DNA of 17,633 bases from an uncultured Eubacteriales bacterium (GTDB lineage Bacteria > Bacillota > Clostridia > Lachnospirales > Lachnospiraceae): positions 1 to 17,633 of the forward strand of contig URMF01000059.1 in assembly GCA_900548855.1 (NCBI GenBank). The letters run 5' to 3'. Of the stretch, positions 1 to 6,589 are shown one piece after another (within the stretch, counting starts at the first letter, position 1; the number at the start of each line of letters is the position of its first letter). A program made the position numbers and the translations under genes. The notes under the pieces were generated by a model. The model saw only the letters and a program-made list of their open reading frames with translations, made no database searches and was not told where the DNA came from.

Positions 1-1
1 C

Positions 2-709
2 GTCACAATGCAGAACCGCATGGGTGAGGTAAATGCTTATTGTGAGGAACAGGGTTACCCGATGCTGGAAATGGGTATCGGCGTTCATCGGGGAGAGGCT
101 TTTATCGGTAATGTAGGTTCCGAGAAGGTAATGAGGTATAATGTAGTAGGTAAAGTTGTTAATGAATGTTCCCGTATTGAGAGCTATAGTGTAGGAGGGC
201 AGGTGTTGGTATCTAAAGAGGCATTGAATACGGTATCATGTCCGGTTGAAGTCCATAACCGAATGGCGATTGTGGCAAAGGGGATTCATAAACCGGTTCC
301 GGTATGTGAAGTGATTGGAATTGGCGGTGAATATAATTGTAGGATTGAAAATGTAGAGTTCGATGTTTTGAAGCCGGTAGAGGAACGAATTGTATTTAAT
401 CTTTATAGAGTTGAAGGAAAATTAGTATCAGAGGAACCGATTATGGCGGTGCTTACACAGTTTTCCCGTAAACGTGCAGTAGTAGTATTGCTGGAAAGAG
501 AAGATACAAAAGTATGGAACGGTGAATACAAGGAAGAACAGCTGGAAATGTATTCGGATGTAGAAATATTTGCCGCCAGAAAAGACGGAAGAGCAATTTT
601 TAATGGGGTATATGCAAAGGTGGTAGAGTGTAAGGGGAATGAACTGATTCTTCACTTTACTCATATAAACCAAAGTTTTCAGGGTTTCGCAGAGGAAATA
701 CTGTCATAG
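2..709 (+). CDS. class III adenylate/guanylate cyclase, C-terminal part (5' truncated by window edge)
   Basis: The frame is open to the left edge, so the true start lies outside the window. The first ~60 visible residues match the second half of a class III nucleotidyl cyclase domain: a GIGVHRGEAFIGNVGSEK stretch followed by YNVVGKVVNECSR. The Asn and Arg of the last piece (NxxxR) correspond to the transition-state residues of the family; the two metal-binding Asp residues would be upstream and cannot be checked. The product would make cAMP or cGMP from ATP or GTP. After the catalytic domain comes a ~120-residue C-terminal region rich in beta-strand-like sequence, with no family I can name; no membrane segment is visible. 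The next gene starts 45 nt later, so the two are probably co-transcribed. Cyclase identity is solid; substrate is not known. Confidence 0.85.
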   Translation, partial: VTMQNRMGEVNAYCEEQGYPMLEMGIGVHRGEAFIGNVGSEKVMRYNVVGKVVNECSRIESYSVGGQVLVSKEALNTVSCPVEVHNRMAIVAKGIHKPVPVCEVIGIGGEYNCRIENVEFDVLKPVEERIVFNLYRVEGKLVSEEPIMAVLTQFSRKRAVVVLLEREDTKVWNGEYKEEQLEMYSDVEIFAARKDGRAIFNGVYAKVVECKGNELILHFTHINQSFQGFAEEILS

Positions 710-754
710 CAGATAGAGTTGTTTTACAAAATGACAAAGACAAGTGGGGAAGAT

Positions 755-1774
755 ATGGAAGAAAAAATATATGGTTTTACAAAACAGGAGAATATAGCAT
801 TACCGGGTATTATACAGGGTTATCGATATGAAGATAAAAAAATGGTGGTGGCACAGGTAGAGGAATGTATTTTTAAAGGACTTTCGGCACAGATGATGGG
901 GGTAGAGCCTTCTGCTGCAAACATACTGGATTACGAAGAATATATGAGGGCATTTGACTGTCATTTTCTTTTGTTTGTCTGGAAAGAACAGGAGGAGGAC
1001 AGACTGTATTTCTTTAGTGATACCAAAAGGCTTCGTGCTTTGGAATTTTTAGATTATCTGATACCGGAATTTGGCTTGGTGAAAGGGAAGGCAAAAGGAG
1101 CAGGAGGAAGGATTTCTTCTGCGATTTTGAACGTAAAAATATCAGAGATGGAGCTTTCCAATTCTATGGAATATTTTTTAAAAATGTCGGATTCTTATTA
1201 CAGGGACTGTGTGTGTATTGAAGCAGAAGTTTATGGGAAAGAGCATGAGACAGATATTCGTAGAATGAAAAAATATAAAAAGAAAAGGATTCCCTGGGCG
1301 GTTGTCAGGACAATGGCACTTGTTAAAAAAGGAGAACATATCCGTCTTAAGTCGTTGGAAAATGAATCGGGAATTACACTGACAGCTGATCCAGATGTAT
1401 ATATTATGATTGGGTGCCGCGGGGAAGTGTATGATATAAAACGTACCAAATTTGAGCAGACTTATGATGAAACGGAAGAATCTGTAGATATTTTTAAGCA
1501 GATGCTGGATTTTCTTCCTGAGGCAGAGATAGTGGATACTGGAGAATATATCAGTTTGGATGAAGCAGCACATTTGTGTTATCCAAAGACAGGTTCCGGT
1601 ATTTATGCAGAGAAATTAGAAGAACGGACTAAAATTTTTCCAGCAGAGGATAGTGAAGAGTATTATCTTGGAAGACCGGGGGATTATATGGCTGTACGTC
1701 TTGAGGATTTTAAGGATATATATGTTGTCCAAGGAGAAATTTTCCATCAGACATATGAAGAAGATTTTTCCTGA
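755..1774 (+). CDS. protein of unknown function with two related C-terminal modules
   Basis: I do not recognise this 339-residue protein. The frame is open from a TTG at 719, but ATG 755 is preferred because GGGGA lies just upstream at proper distance and the TTG has none. No signal peptide or membrane segment is visible, so it is probably cytoplasmic. Residues 1-160 are mixed alpha/beta and acidic; residues 168-180 are strongly basic (RRMKKYKKKR). Two segments resemble each other: residues ~212-238 (DVYIMIGCRGEVYDIKRTKF then TYD) and ~308-334 (GDYMAVRLEDFKDIYVV then IFHQTYE). Both share a (D/G)xY...(V/I)Y.(V/I)...F..TY pattern that I associate, from memory, with small modules in phage-like or accessory proteins. 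It follows the cyclase gene closely, so a role linked to that signalling enzyme is possible but unproven. Confidence 0.75.
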   Translation: MEEKIYGFTKQENIALPGIIQGYRYEDKKMVVAQVEECIFKGLSAQMMGVEPSAANILDYEEYMRAFDCHFLLFVWKEQEEDRLYFFSDTKRLRALEFLDYLIPEFGLVKGKAKGAGGRISSAILNVKISEMELSNSMEYFLKMSDSYYRDCVCIEAEVYGKEHETDIRRMKKYKKKRIPWAVVRTMALVKKGEHIRLKSLENESGITLTADPDVYIMIGCRGEVYDIKRTKFEQTYDETEESVDIFKQMLDFLPEAEIVDTGEYISLDEAAHLCYPKTGSGIYAEKLEERTKIFPAEDSEEYYLGRPGDYMAVRLEDFKDIYVVQGEIFHQTYEEDFS

Positions 1775-1847
1775 AAATAAAGGTTAGTAAAGCATGTTCA
1801 TTAATGGAATAGATTTTACACTGTGCAAAATCGCACGGAGCAAAATA

Positions 1848-1876
1848 TGGACATTAAAGCCTGAATATGGTACAAT
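1848..1876 (+). promoter_or_regulatory. sigma-A-type promoter upstream of integrase remnant/ychF
   Basis: TGGACA (1848-1853), a 17-nt spacer, and TACAAT (1871-1876), with TGG directly before the -10 giving an extended -10 element. Expected start of transcription is near 1883. It would transcribe the integrase remnant, ychF and lgt. Confidence 0.7.
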
Positions 1877-1898
1877 ATATTGATGTATTGGGCTTTTT
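1856..1898 (+). terminator. terminator-like hairpin overlapping the ychF promoter
   Basis: AAAGCC (1856-1861) pairs with GGCTTT (1891-1896), the stem can continue with AATA/TATT after a small internal loop, and the 3' arm runs into six T's. The loop is long (about 29 nt) but contains the palindrome CAATATATTG. It could end transcription coming from the cyclase/unknown gene pair. The predicted -10 element of the next promoter lies inside the loop, so transcripts from that promoter would lack the left arm and would not form it. Confidence 0.45.
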
Positions 1899-1910
1899 TC
1901 TAGTAATAGA

Positions 1911-1926
1911 AGGAGGCATACATATG
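1911..1926 (+). promoter_or_regulatory. strong ribosome binding site for the integrase remnant
   Basis: AGGAGG at 1911-1916, 7 nt before ATG 1924. This is a textbook site and suggests that the ATG at 1924, belonging to the integrase-like fragment, is or was translated, although ychF has its own site further down. Confidence 0.75.
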
Positions 1927-2040
1927 GGGAAAGACTTGAAAGGTCGTGATTTAGGTGTAGTGATATATCAACGTCAAGACGGACTGTATTTAGCCAGATA
2001 CACAAATAAATCAGGAAAACGAAAAGAAAATAAGGACTTT
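1924..2040 (+). pseudogene. remnant of a tyrosine-recombinase (integrase) gene, N-terminal arm-binding domain only
   Basis: Thirty-nine codons starting at ATG 1924 read MGKDLKGRDLGVVIYQRQDG, then LYLARYTNKSGKRKENKDF. From memory of the family, this matches the start of Tn916/phage-type integrases (MGKDLKGKELG...QRKDGxYxARF...GKRK), the small domain that contacts arm sites. The core-binding and catalytic domains (R...HxxR...Y) are absent. Instead the frame runs without a stop into ychF, whose own start is at 2062. The likely history is insertion of an integrative element beside ychF followed by a deletion that removed all but the integrase 5' end, leaving its promoter and ribosome binding site in front of ychF. 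It may now act as a leader peptide or as an N-terminal extension of YchF. Confidence 0.7.
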
Positions 2041-2061
2041 GAGATAAAGGAGAATAGAGAA

Positions 2062-3159
2062 ATGAAACTAGGAATCGTAGGCTTGCCAAATGTCGGCAAA
2101 AGTACATTGTTTAACTCATTGACAAAGGCAGGAGCAGAATCTGCAAACTATCCATTTTGTACCATTGACCCTAATGTGGGGGTGGTTCCAGTGCCAGATG
2201 AAAGAATTGAGGTTCTCACCAAAATGTATAATTCAAAGAAGACTGTACCGGCTGTCATTGAATTTGTGGATATCGCAGGTCTTGTAAAGGGAGCGTCAAA
2301 GGGAGAGGGACTTGGCAACCAGTTCTTATCGAATATCAGGGAAGTGGATGCCATTGTTCATGTGGTGCGCTGTTTTGAAGATTCTAATGTGGTGCATGTA
2401 GACGGAAGTATTAATCCACTTCGTGATATTGAAACCATTAATTTTGAGTTGATTTTTTCCGATATTGAAATATTGGACAGAAGGATTGCAAAAAATCAGA
2501 GGGCAGCAAACAACAATAAGGATATTGCAAAAGAAGTTGCTTTTATGAAACGAATTAAGGAACATCTTGAAAATGGCAAGCTTGCCATTACTTTTGAAGT
2601 GGACGGTGAGGATGAGGAGGCATGGATTGCAGAATATAATCTTCTCACCAGAAAGCCGGTTATTTTTGCGGCCAATGTAGCAGAGGATGATTTGTCAGAT
2701 GATGGTGCAGGCAATGAATATGTGAAGGCTGTCAGGGGCTATGCAGCAGAATATGGTTCCGAGGTGTTTGCTGTGTGTGCCCAGATTGAGCAGGAAATAT
2801 CGGAATTAGAAGAGGATGAGAGGAAGATGTTCTTAGAGGATTTAGGGCTTTCTGAATCTGGACTGGATAAATTAATCCGTGCAAGCTATTCTTTGCTTGG
2901 TCTGATTTCCTATCTGACTTCTGGAGAGGATGAAACCCGGGCATGGACAATAAAAAAAGGGACGAAGGCACCTCAGGCTGCCGGAAAAATCCATACGGAT
3001 TTTGAACGGGGCTTTATCCGGGCAGAGGTGGTAAATTATAAGGATTTGGTGGAAAATGGTTCCATGGTGGCTGCGAAAGAGAAGGGACTTGTACGTTCTG
3101 AGGGAAAGGAATATGTTGTTCAGGACGGAGATGTCATCCTGTTTAAGTTTAATGTATAG
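2062..3159 (+). CDS. ychF: redox-regulated/ribosome-binding P-loop NTPase YchF (OLA1 family)
   Basis: A 365-residue protein, the usual length for YchF. The start at ATG 2062 (MKLGIVGLPNVGKST) is chosen because it gives the canonical N-terminus and has AAAGGAG at 2046-2052. The frame is open further up, into the integrase remnant. Visible motifs: P-loop GLPNVGKST (residues 7-15), DIAG (70-73), and NVAE (205-208) in place of the NKxD guanine motif. That replacement is the family hallmark and explains why YchF proteins prefer ATP to GTP. The C-terminal part (about 280-363) is the TGS domain ending in DGDVILFKFNV. Family members bind ribosomes and affect stress responses; the exact role is unsettled. 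lgt begins 14 nt downstream, so they form an operon. Confidence 0.97.
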   Translation: MKLGIVGLPNVGKSTLFNSLTKAGAESANYPFCTIDPNVGVVPVPDERIEVLTKMYNSKKTVPAVIEFVDIAGLVKGASKGEGLGNQFLSNIREVDAIVHVVRCFEDSNVVHVDGSINPLRDIETINFELIFSDIEILDRRIAKNQRAANNNKDIAKEVAFMKRIKEHLENGKLAITFEVDGEDEEAWIAEYNLLTRKPVIFAANVAEDDLSDDGAGNEYVKAVRGYAAEYGSEVFAVCAQIEQEISELEEDERKMFLEDLGLSESGLDKLIRASYSLLGLISYLTSGEDETRAWTIKKGTKAPQAAGKIHTDFERGFIRAEVVNYKDLVENGSMVAAKEKGLVRSEGKEYVVQDGDVILFKFNV

Positions 3160-3173
3160 GTAGGAGGCTTTTT

Positions 3174-4100
3174 ATGTATGAAATACGGTTTCCCAATTTA
3201 GGAATTGTACTTAAAAATGTGGCGGATGGCTTTTATATTGGAGACTTTGAAATACGTTTTTATGGAGTTATCATTGCATTGGGGTTTGTTCTTGGATATG
3301 TGCTAATTGCGAACGAGGCAAAACGGACTGGCCAAAACCCGGAGTTGTATTTGGATTATATGCTTTGGCTTGTAATTCCGGCAATTGTGGGGGCAAGAAT
3401 TTATTATGTGCTGTTCAGCCTTGATGATTACATTAAAGAAGGACAGTCTGTTAAGGATACCATTCTTGGAATGTTAAATATCCGCGGTGGAGGACTTGCC
3501 ATATATGGAGGCGTTATAGCAGGGATTATCACGCTTATCATTTTTGCAAAAAAGCGAAGGGTCAGTTTAATGTTAATGCTGGATACCTGTTCCATGGGAC
3601 TTTTGTTGGGGCAAATCCTTGGAAGATGGGGAAATTTCTTTAACAGAGAAGCATTTGGAGGATATACAGATTCTCTTTTTGCTATGGCAATTCCTGTAGA
3701 CTGGTTTGGAGGTAAAAATTTTTTGCTGACTACAGTAAATAACGGAATCATCACCCAGGAAATGATTGACAATGTATTGAATATGAATGGGAAGGAATTT
3801 ATTCAGGTGCATCCTACCTTTTTATATGAGTCTTTATGGAATCTGGCAGTGTTGCTTATAATCTTTTTTTATAGAAGACATAAGAAATTTGAGGGCGAGC
3901 TGTTTGCTATGTATATCTGGGGATATGGTCTTGGCAGAGTATGGATAGAAGGACTTCGGACCGATTCCCTGATGATACCGGGAGTGGACTTTAAGGTATC
4001 CCAGCTTTTAGCTGCATTCTGTGTAGTGGGGGCTTCCGTTTATATTATATATAAACGTGTGCAGTTAAATAAAACCGGTGGGGATGAGAGCGAGGAATAG
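3174..4100 (+). CDS. lgt: phosphatidylglycerol:prolipoprotein diacylglyceryl transferase Lgt
   Basis: A 308-residue polytopic membrane protein that moves diacylglycerol from phosphatidylglycerol to the lipobox cysteine of prolipoproteins, the first step of lipoprotein maturation. The ATG at 3174 follows AGGAGG (3162-3167) by 6 nt. About seven hydrophobic segments are visible, starting at residues ~28-47. Family motifs: RGGGLAIYGGV (104-114), the signature GRWGNFFNREAFGG (150-163) and HPTFLYE (213-219), plus a late GLGRVWIEGLRTD (252-264). As usual in Firmicutes, Tyr occupies the site of the E. coli catalytic-loop His103. The region 174-206 between the signature and HPTFLYE is somewhat extended. 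It is followed by a strong terminator, so the ychF-lgt unit ends here, separate from the dcw cluster. Confidence 0.97.
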   Translation: MYEIRFPNLGIVLKNVADGFYIGDFEIRFYGVIIALGFVLGYVLIANEAKRTGQNPELYLDYMLWLVIPAIVGARIYYVLFSLDDYIKEGQSVKDTILGMLNIRGGGLAIYGGVIAGIITLIIFAKKRRVSLMLMLDTCSMGLLLGQILGRWGNFFNREAFGGYTDSLFAMAIPVDWFGGKNFLLTTVNNGIITQEMIDNVLNMNGKEFIQVHPTFLYESLWNLAVLLIIFFYRRHKKFEGELFAMYIWGYGLGRVWIEGLRTDSLMIPGVDFKVSQLLAAFCVVGASVYIIYKRVQLNKTGGDESEE

Positions 4101-4146
4101 ATCCCATCTATAGATGTATATTGGTAAAATTGAATAGAGAATGGTG

Positions 4147-4188
4147 AAAACCACAGGATTTTAACGAGCTTAAATCCTGTGGTTTTTT
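4147..4188 (+). terminator. rho-independent terminator after lgt
   Basis: A 15-bp perfect stem: AAAACCACAGGATTT (4147-4161) pairs with AAATCCTGTGGTTTT (4172-4186), with a 10-nt loop and a run of six T's at 4183-4188. It closes the ychF-lgt transcription unit and insulates the mraZ promoter. Confidence 0.93.
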
Positions 4189-4477
4189 GTTTACCAAGCA
4201 TATGAGAAAATGGTTCAGTGGACCTTTTTTAAGTTTTGTCTGGTGACAAAGTGGGGGGAACCCTCCACTTTCTTCCACTATCAGAAAGAGGAAAAGAGAG
4301 GAAAATGCCCTGTCTAAGGAAAAACACAAAATATATAAGAGAAAAATTAGAGACATACAAGATGTTGTACATTTTGAAAAAAAGAAGCGCAAAAACACAA
4401 GAAAAAATATACGAATTGCACAAAAAAGAAAGAAAAACTTTAGCTAATTTCACAATGGAATAAGGGCAAATCTTTTA
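4189..4477. other. A-rich intergenic region without a convincing gene
   Basis: Between the lgt terminator and the mraZ promoter I see no supported gene. One hairpin is present at 4251-4268 (GTGGGGG / CCTCCAC around a 4-nt loop) without a T run. From about 4320 the + strand is very rich in A. A 75-codon reading frame crosses 4236-4463 but begins with a TTG lacking a ribosome binding site and encodes a low-complexity Lys-rich sequence. Confidence 0.6.
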
Positions 4478-4506
4478 TTGCATTATGTAACCCAATGGGG
4501 TACAAT
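4478..4506 (+). promoter_or_regulatory. sigma-A-type promoter of the dcw cluster (PmraZ)
   Basis: TTGCAT (4478-4483), 17-nt spacer, TACAAT (4501-4506). Transcription would start near 4513, within the GTGG repeats, giving a leader of about 107 nt before mraZ. The -35 is embedded in a 13-bp dyad (4478-4490). Confidence 0.75.
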
Positions 4507-4507
4507 A

Positions 4508-4554
4508 GTGGTTGTAAGTGGTGAATTGTGGTGAGCAGTGGTAAATTGTGGTGG
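4508..4554 (+). promoter_or_regulatory. MraZ box array (five GTGG repeats, 10-nt period)
   Basis: GTGG occurs at 4508, 4518, 4528, 4538 and 4548, that is five times at exactly 10-nt spacing, each followed mostly by T. MraZ is known to bind short G-rich direct repeats with one contact per helical turn upstream of its own operon. The position just after the -10 and over the start point fits autorepression by blocking RNA polymerase. Confidence 0.8.
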
Positions 4555-4619
4555 ATTTATTGCATAATGCAAATCACAGTGGCTGCGGACGAAAGATGGA
4601 AGAGGGGAAGGTGAGAATC

Positions 4620-5066
4620 ATGTCCAAGGGATTAAAAGGTGAATATAATCATTCTGTTGATTCCAAGGGAAGAATGATTGTACCTTCAAAGCTAAGAGAA
4701 CAATTAGGCTTATCTTTCGTCATAACAAGAGGAATGGATGGATGTCTTTTTGCTTATCCCAATGATGAATGGGAAATTTTTGAGGGCAAATTAAGACAGC
4801 TTCCCATGACCAATGAGAACTCAAGAAAGTTCAAAAGATTTTTCCAGGCGGGTGCTGCAGATTGTGAGGTGGACAATCAGGGAAGAATTCTTTTACCAGC
4901 TAATTTGAGAGAATTTGCCGGTATTACAAAGGATGTGACCGTGGTTGGTGTTGGCGAACGTGCTGAAATCTGGAGCAAAGAGAAATGGGAAGAGAAAAAC
5001 AATATTGATGACATCGATTTCAATGAATTAGCACAGGGAATCGAAGATTTAGGTATTATGATTTAG
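4620..5066 (+). CDS. mraZ: transcriptional regulator MraZ
   Basis: A 148-residue protein made of two SpoVT/AbrB-type half-domains, each carrying the family DxxGRxxxPxxLR motif: DSKGRMIVPSKLRE (residues 14-27) and DNQGRILLPANLRE (85-98). MraZ forms ring-shaped oligomers that bind repeats in front of the dcw operon and repress it. ATG 4620 is chosen because it gives the canonical N-terminus (GEYNHSVDSKGR) and lies after AGGGGAAGGTGAG; the frame is open further up to GTG 4548, but that codon sits inside the operator. First gene of the cluster; rsmH follows after 11 nt with its ribosome binding site overlapping the mraZ stop. Confidence 0.96.
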   Translation: MSKGLKGEYNHSVDSKGRMIVPSKLREQLGLSFVITRGMDGCLFAYPNDEWEIFEGKLRQLPMTNENSRKFKRFFQAGAADCEVDNQGRILLPANLREFAGITKDVTVVGVGERAEIWSKEKWEEKNNIDDIDFNELAQGIEDLGIMI

Positions 5067-5077
5067 GAGGATAGACG

Positions 5078-6019
5078 TTGGAATTTTCACATAAGTCAGT
5101 GTTACTGGAGGAAACTATAGAAGGACTTAACATCAGGGAAAATGGAACTTATGTGGATGGAACCTTAGGTGGTGGAGGACATGCATTTCATGTGTGTGAG
5201 CGTTTATCCGGTAAAGGCAGGTTCATAGGAATAGATCAGGATGCAGCTGCCATTGAGGCAGCAGGCATCCGTCTATTACCATATCAAGATAAAATAAAGA
5301 TTGACATTATAAGAAGCAATTATCAGAAAACCCCTCAGGTCTTAAAAGAACTGGACATTAACGGTGTTGATGGTATCATTCTTGACCTGGGGGTATCCTC
5401 CTATCAGTTAGATACACCGGACAGAGGATTTACATACAGGGAGGATGCACCTCTCGATATGAGAATGGATCAGAGGCAGGAAATGACTGCTAAAGATATA
5501 GTAAATGATTATTCGGAAGCAGAACTCTTCCGGGTAATCAGGGAATATGGCGAGGAAAAATTTGCCAGAAGCATTGCCAGACGTATATGCCTGGCACGAA
5601 AGGATAAAGTGATTGAGACAACATTTGAGCTCAATGACATTATAAAGGCTGCTATACCAATTAGAGCTAGGTCTGCAGGAGGGCACCCTTCGAAGAGAAC
5701 CTTTCAGGCTATCAGGATTGAGTTAAACCAAGAACTGACCATTCTGGAACAATCCATCGACCAAATGATAGAGCTGTTAAATCCAAGGGGCCGAATATGC
5801 ATCATTACGTTCCATTCATTAGAAGATCGGATAGTAAAAAGGATTTTTAGAATCAATGAGAATCCTTGTACATGCCCTCCCGACTTTCCTAAATGTGTAT
5901 GTGGTAAGGTTTCCAAAGGGAAAGTGATTACCAGAAAACCGATTTTACCATCGGAGGAAGAAGTGGAAGCGAACAGAAGAAGTAAAAGTGCAAAGCTGCG
6001 TATTTTTGAGAAGGCTTAA
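5078..6019 (+). CDS. rsmH: 16S rRNA m4C1402 methyltransferase RsmH (MraW)
   Basis: A 313-residue SAM-dependent enzyme that N4-methylates C1402 in the ribosomal decoding centre. The start is TTG 5078, supported by AGGAGG at 5065-5070 (7 nt away) and by the family N-terminus FSHKSVLLEE. Visible motifs: SAM site YVDGTLGGGGHA (25-36), acidic GIDQD (51-55), DLGVSSYQLD (103-112), a GGHPSKRTFQAIRIELNQEL stretch and ITFHSLEDRIVK near the C-terminus. Residues 264-275 form a cysteine cluster CxC-x6-CxC that E. coli and Bacillus enzymes lack, as I recall them, but that I believe is common in Clostridia. Conserved neighbour of mraZ in most bacteria. Confidence 0.96.
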   Translation: MEFSHKSVLLEETIEGLNIRENGTYVDGTLGGGGHAFHVCERLSGKGRFIGIDQDAAAIEAAGIRLLPYQDKIKIDIIRSNYQKTPQVLKELDINGVDGIILDLGVSSYQLDTPDRGFTYREDAPLDMRMDQRQEMTAKDIVNDYSEAELFRVIREYGEEKFARSIARRICLARKDKVIETTFELNDIIKAAIPIRARSAGGHPSKRTFQAIRIELNQELTILEQSIDQMIELLNPRGRICIITFHSLEDRIVKRIFRINENPCTCPPDFPKCVCGKVSKGKVITRKPILPSEEEVEANRRSKSAKLRIFEKA

Positions 6020-6096
6020 TTGGTGTTAAGTAAATAAAGAACAATAGAAGAAAAATGCGGGATGTCACAAATGATGAACGTATTTAGAAGAGGGGA

Positions 6097-6573
6097 ATGA
6101 GAATATTGAATTCAAGGTATGATGAAAGAGAATATTACATCGAAGGTAATACAGCAAGAAAGCTGAATACAGTACCTGAAAGAATTAATCGACCGGAGCC
6201 GGAAAAGCGTAAGGTCAATGAAAAAATCAATAGAAACAGAAATCGAGCAAGAGCATTTGATTTAAAATATACAATGGCACTGACAGTTGCAACAGTATTT
6301 TTATTTGTATCCTGCGTAAATATGCTGACAATACAGGCGGATATTGCAGAGCAGAGGAGACAGATAGCAGTATTGGAAAGTAATTTAAATGAGCTGACTG
6401 ATACGAATGATGAGACAAATAAAAGATTGGAAAGTTCAGTTGATTTACCTGAAATATATGATGTGGCTACGAATGAGCTGGGTATGGTATATCCAAAAAC
6501 AGGACAGGTTGTTTCTTATGAGGCAAGTAATCCGGACTATGTAAAACAGTTTAAGGATGTACCGTCAAAATAA
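6097..6573 (+). CDS. ftsL: cell division protein FtsL-like (bitopic coiled-coil protein)
   Basis: A 158-residue protein with a ~57-residue, very basic cytoplasmic tail, one membrane segment (about 58-79), a heptad-rich stretch (about 80-114), and a C-terminal DLPEIYDVATNELGMVYP motif typical of FtsL/DivIC proteins. FtsL joins DivIB and DivIC to activate the septal FtsW-PBP synthase. The start is uncertain: ATG 6097 has GAGGGG only 1 nt away, whereas TTG 6106 in the same frame lies 10 nt after it. Sequence identity with characterised FtsL is expected to be low, so the call rests on architecture and on the position between rsmH and a class B PBP. The next gene starts 16 nt later. Confidence 0.85.
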   Translation: MRILNSRYDEREYYIEGNTARKLNTVPERINRPEPEKRKVNEKINRNRNRARAFDLKYTMALTVATVFLFVSCVNMLTIQADIAEQRRQIAVLESNLNELTDTNDETNKRLESSVDLPEIYDVATNELGMVYPKTGQVVSYEASNPDYVKQFKDVPSK

Positions 6574-6589
6574 GATTAGGTGTGATAAT

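Larger units (their letters stand above)
4474..4572. repeat. paired 13-bp dyads flanking the MraZ boxes
   Basis: TTGCATTATGTAA at 4478-4490 and TTGCATAATGCAA at 4560-4572 are two copies of one dyad (TTGCAT-N-ATGYAA). The second has perfect 6-bp arms. Including upstream bases, a 14-nt direct repeat (TTTATTGCATNATG) starts at 4474 and 4556, 82 nt apart. The first copy covers the -35 of PmraZ. They look like operator sites for a dimeric regulator that I cannot name. Confidence 0.55.

Noticed and set aside
719..754. TTG 719 or ATG 731 as start of the unknown gene
   Set aside because: Neither has a ribosome binding site; ATG 755 follows GGGGA at proper distance.
1823..1836. Small inverted repeat GTGC-N6-GCAC upstream of the ychF promoter
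   Set aside because: Only 4-bp arms and no T run; too weak for a terminator or an operator claim.
1867..1923. Extending the integrase-ychF frame up to ATG 1867
   Set aside because: This ATG overlaps the predicted -10 region and lies before the expected transcription start; no ribosome binding site.
4105..4116. 12-bp palindrome CATCTATAGATG just after lgt
   Set aside because: Single copy, no loop for a hairpin, not near a promoter; likely chance.
4236..4463. 75-codon + strand reading frame between lgt and mraZ
   Set aside because: TTG start without a ribosome binding site, Lys-rich low-complexity translation that follows A-rich DNA, no family resemblance.
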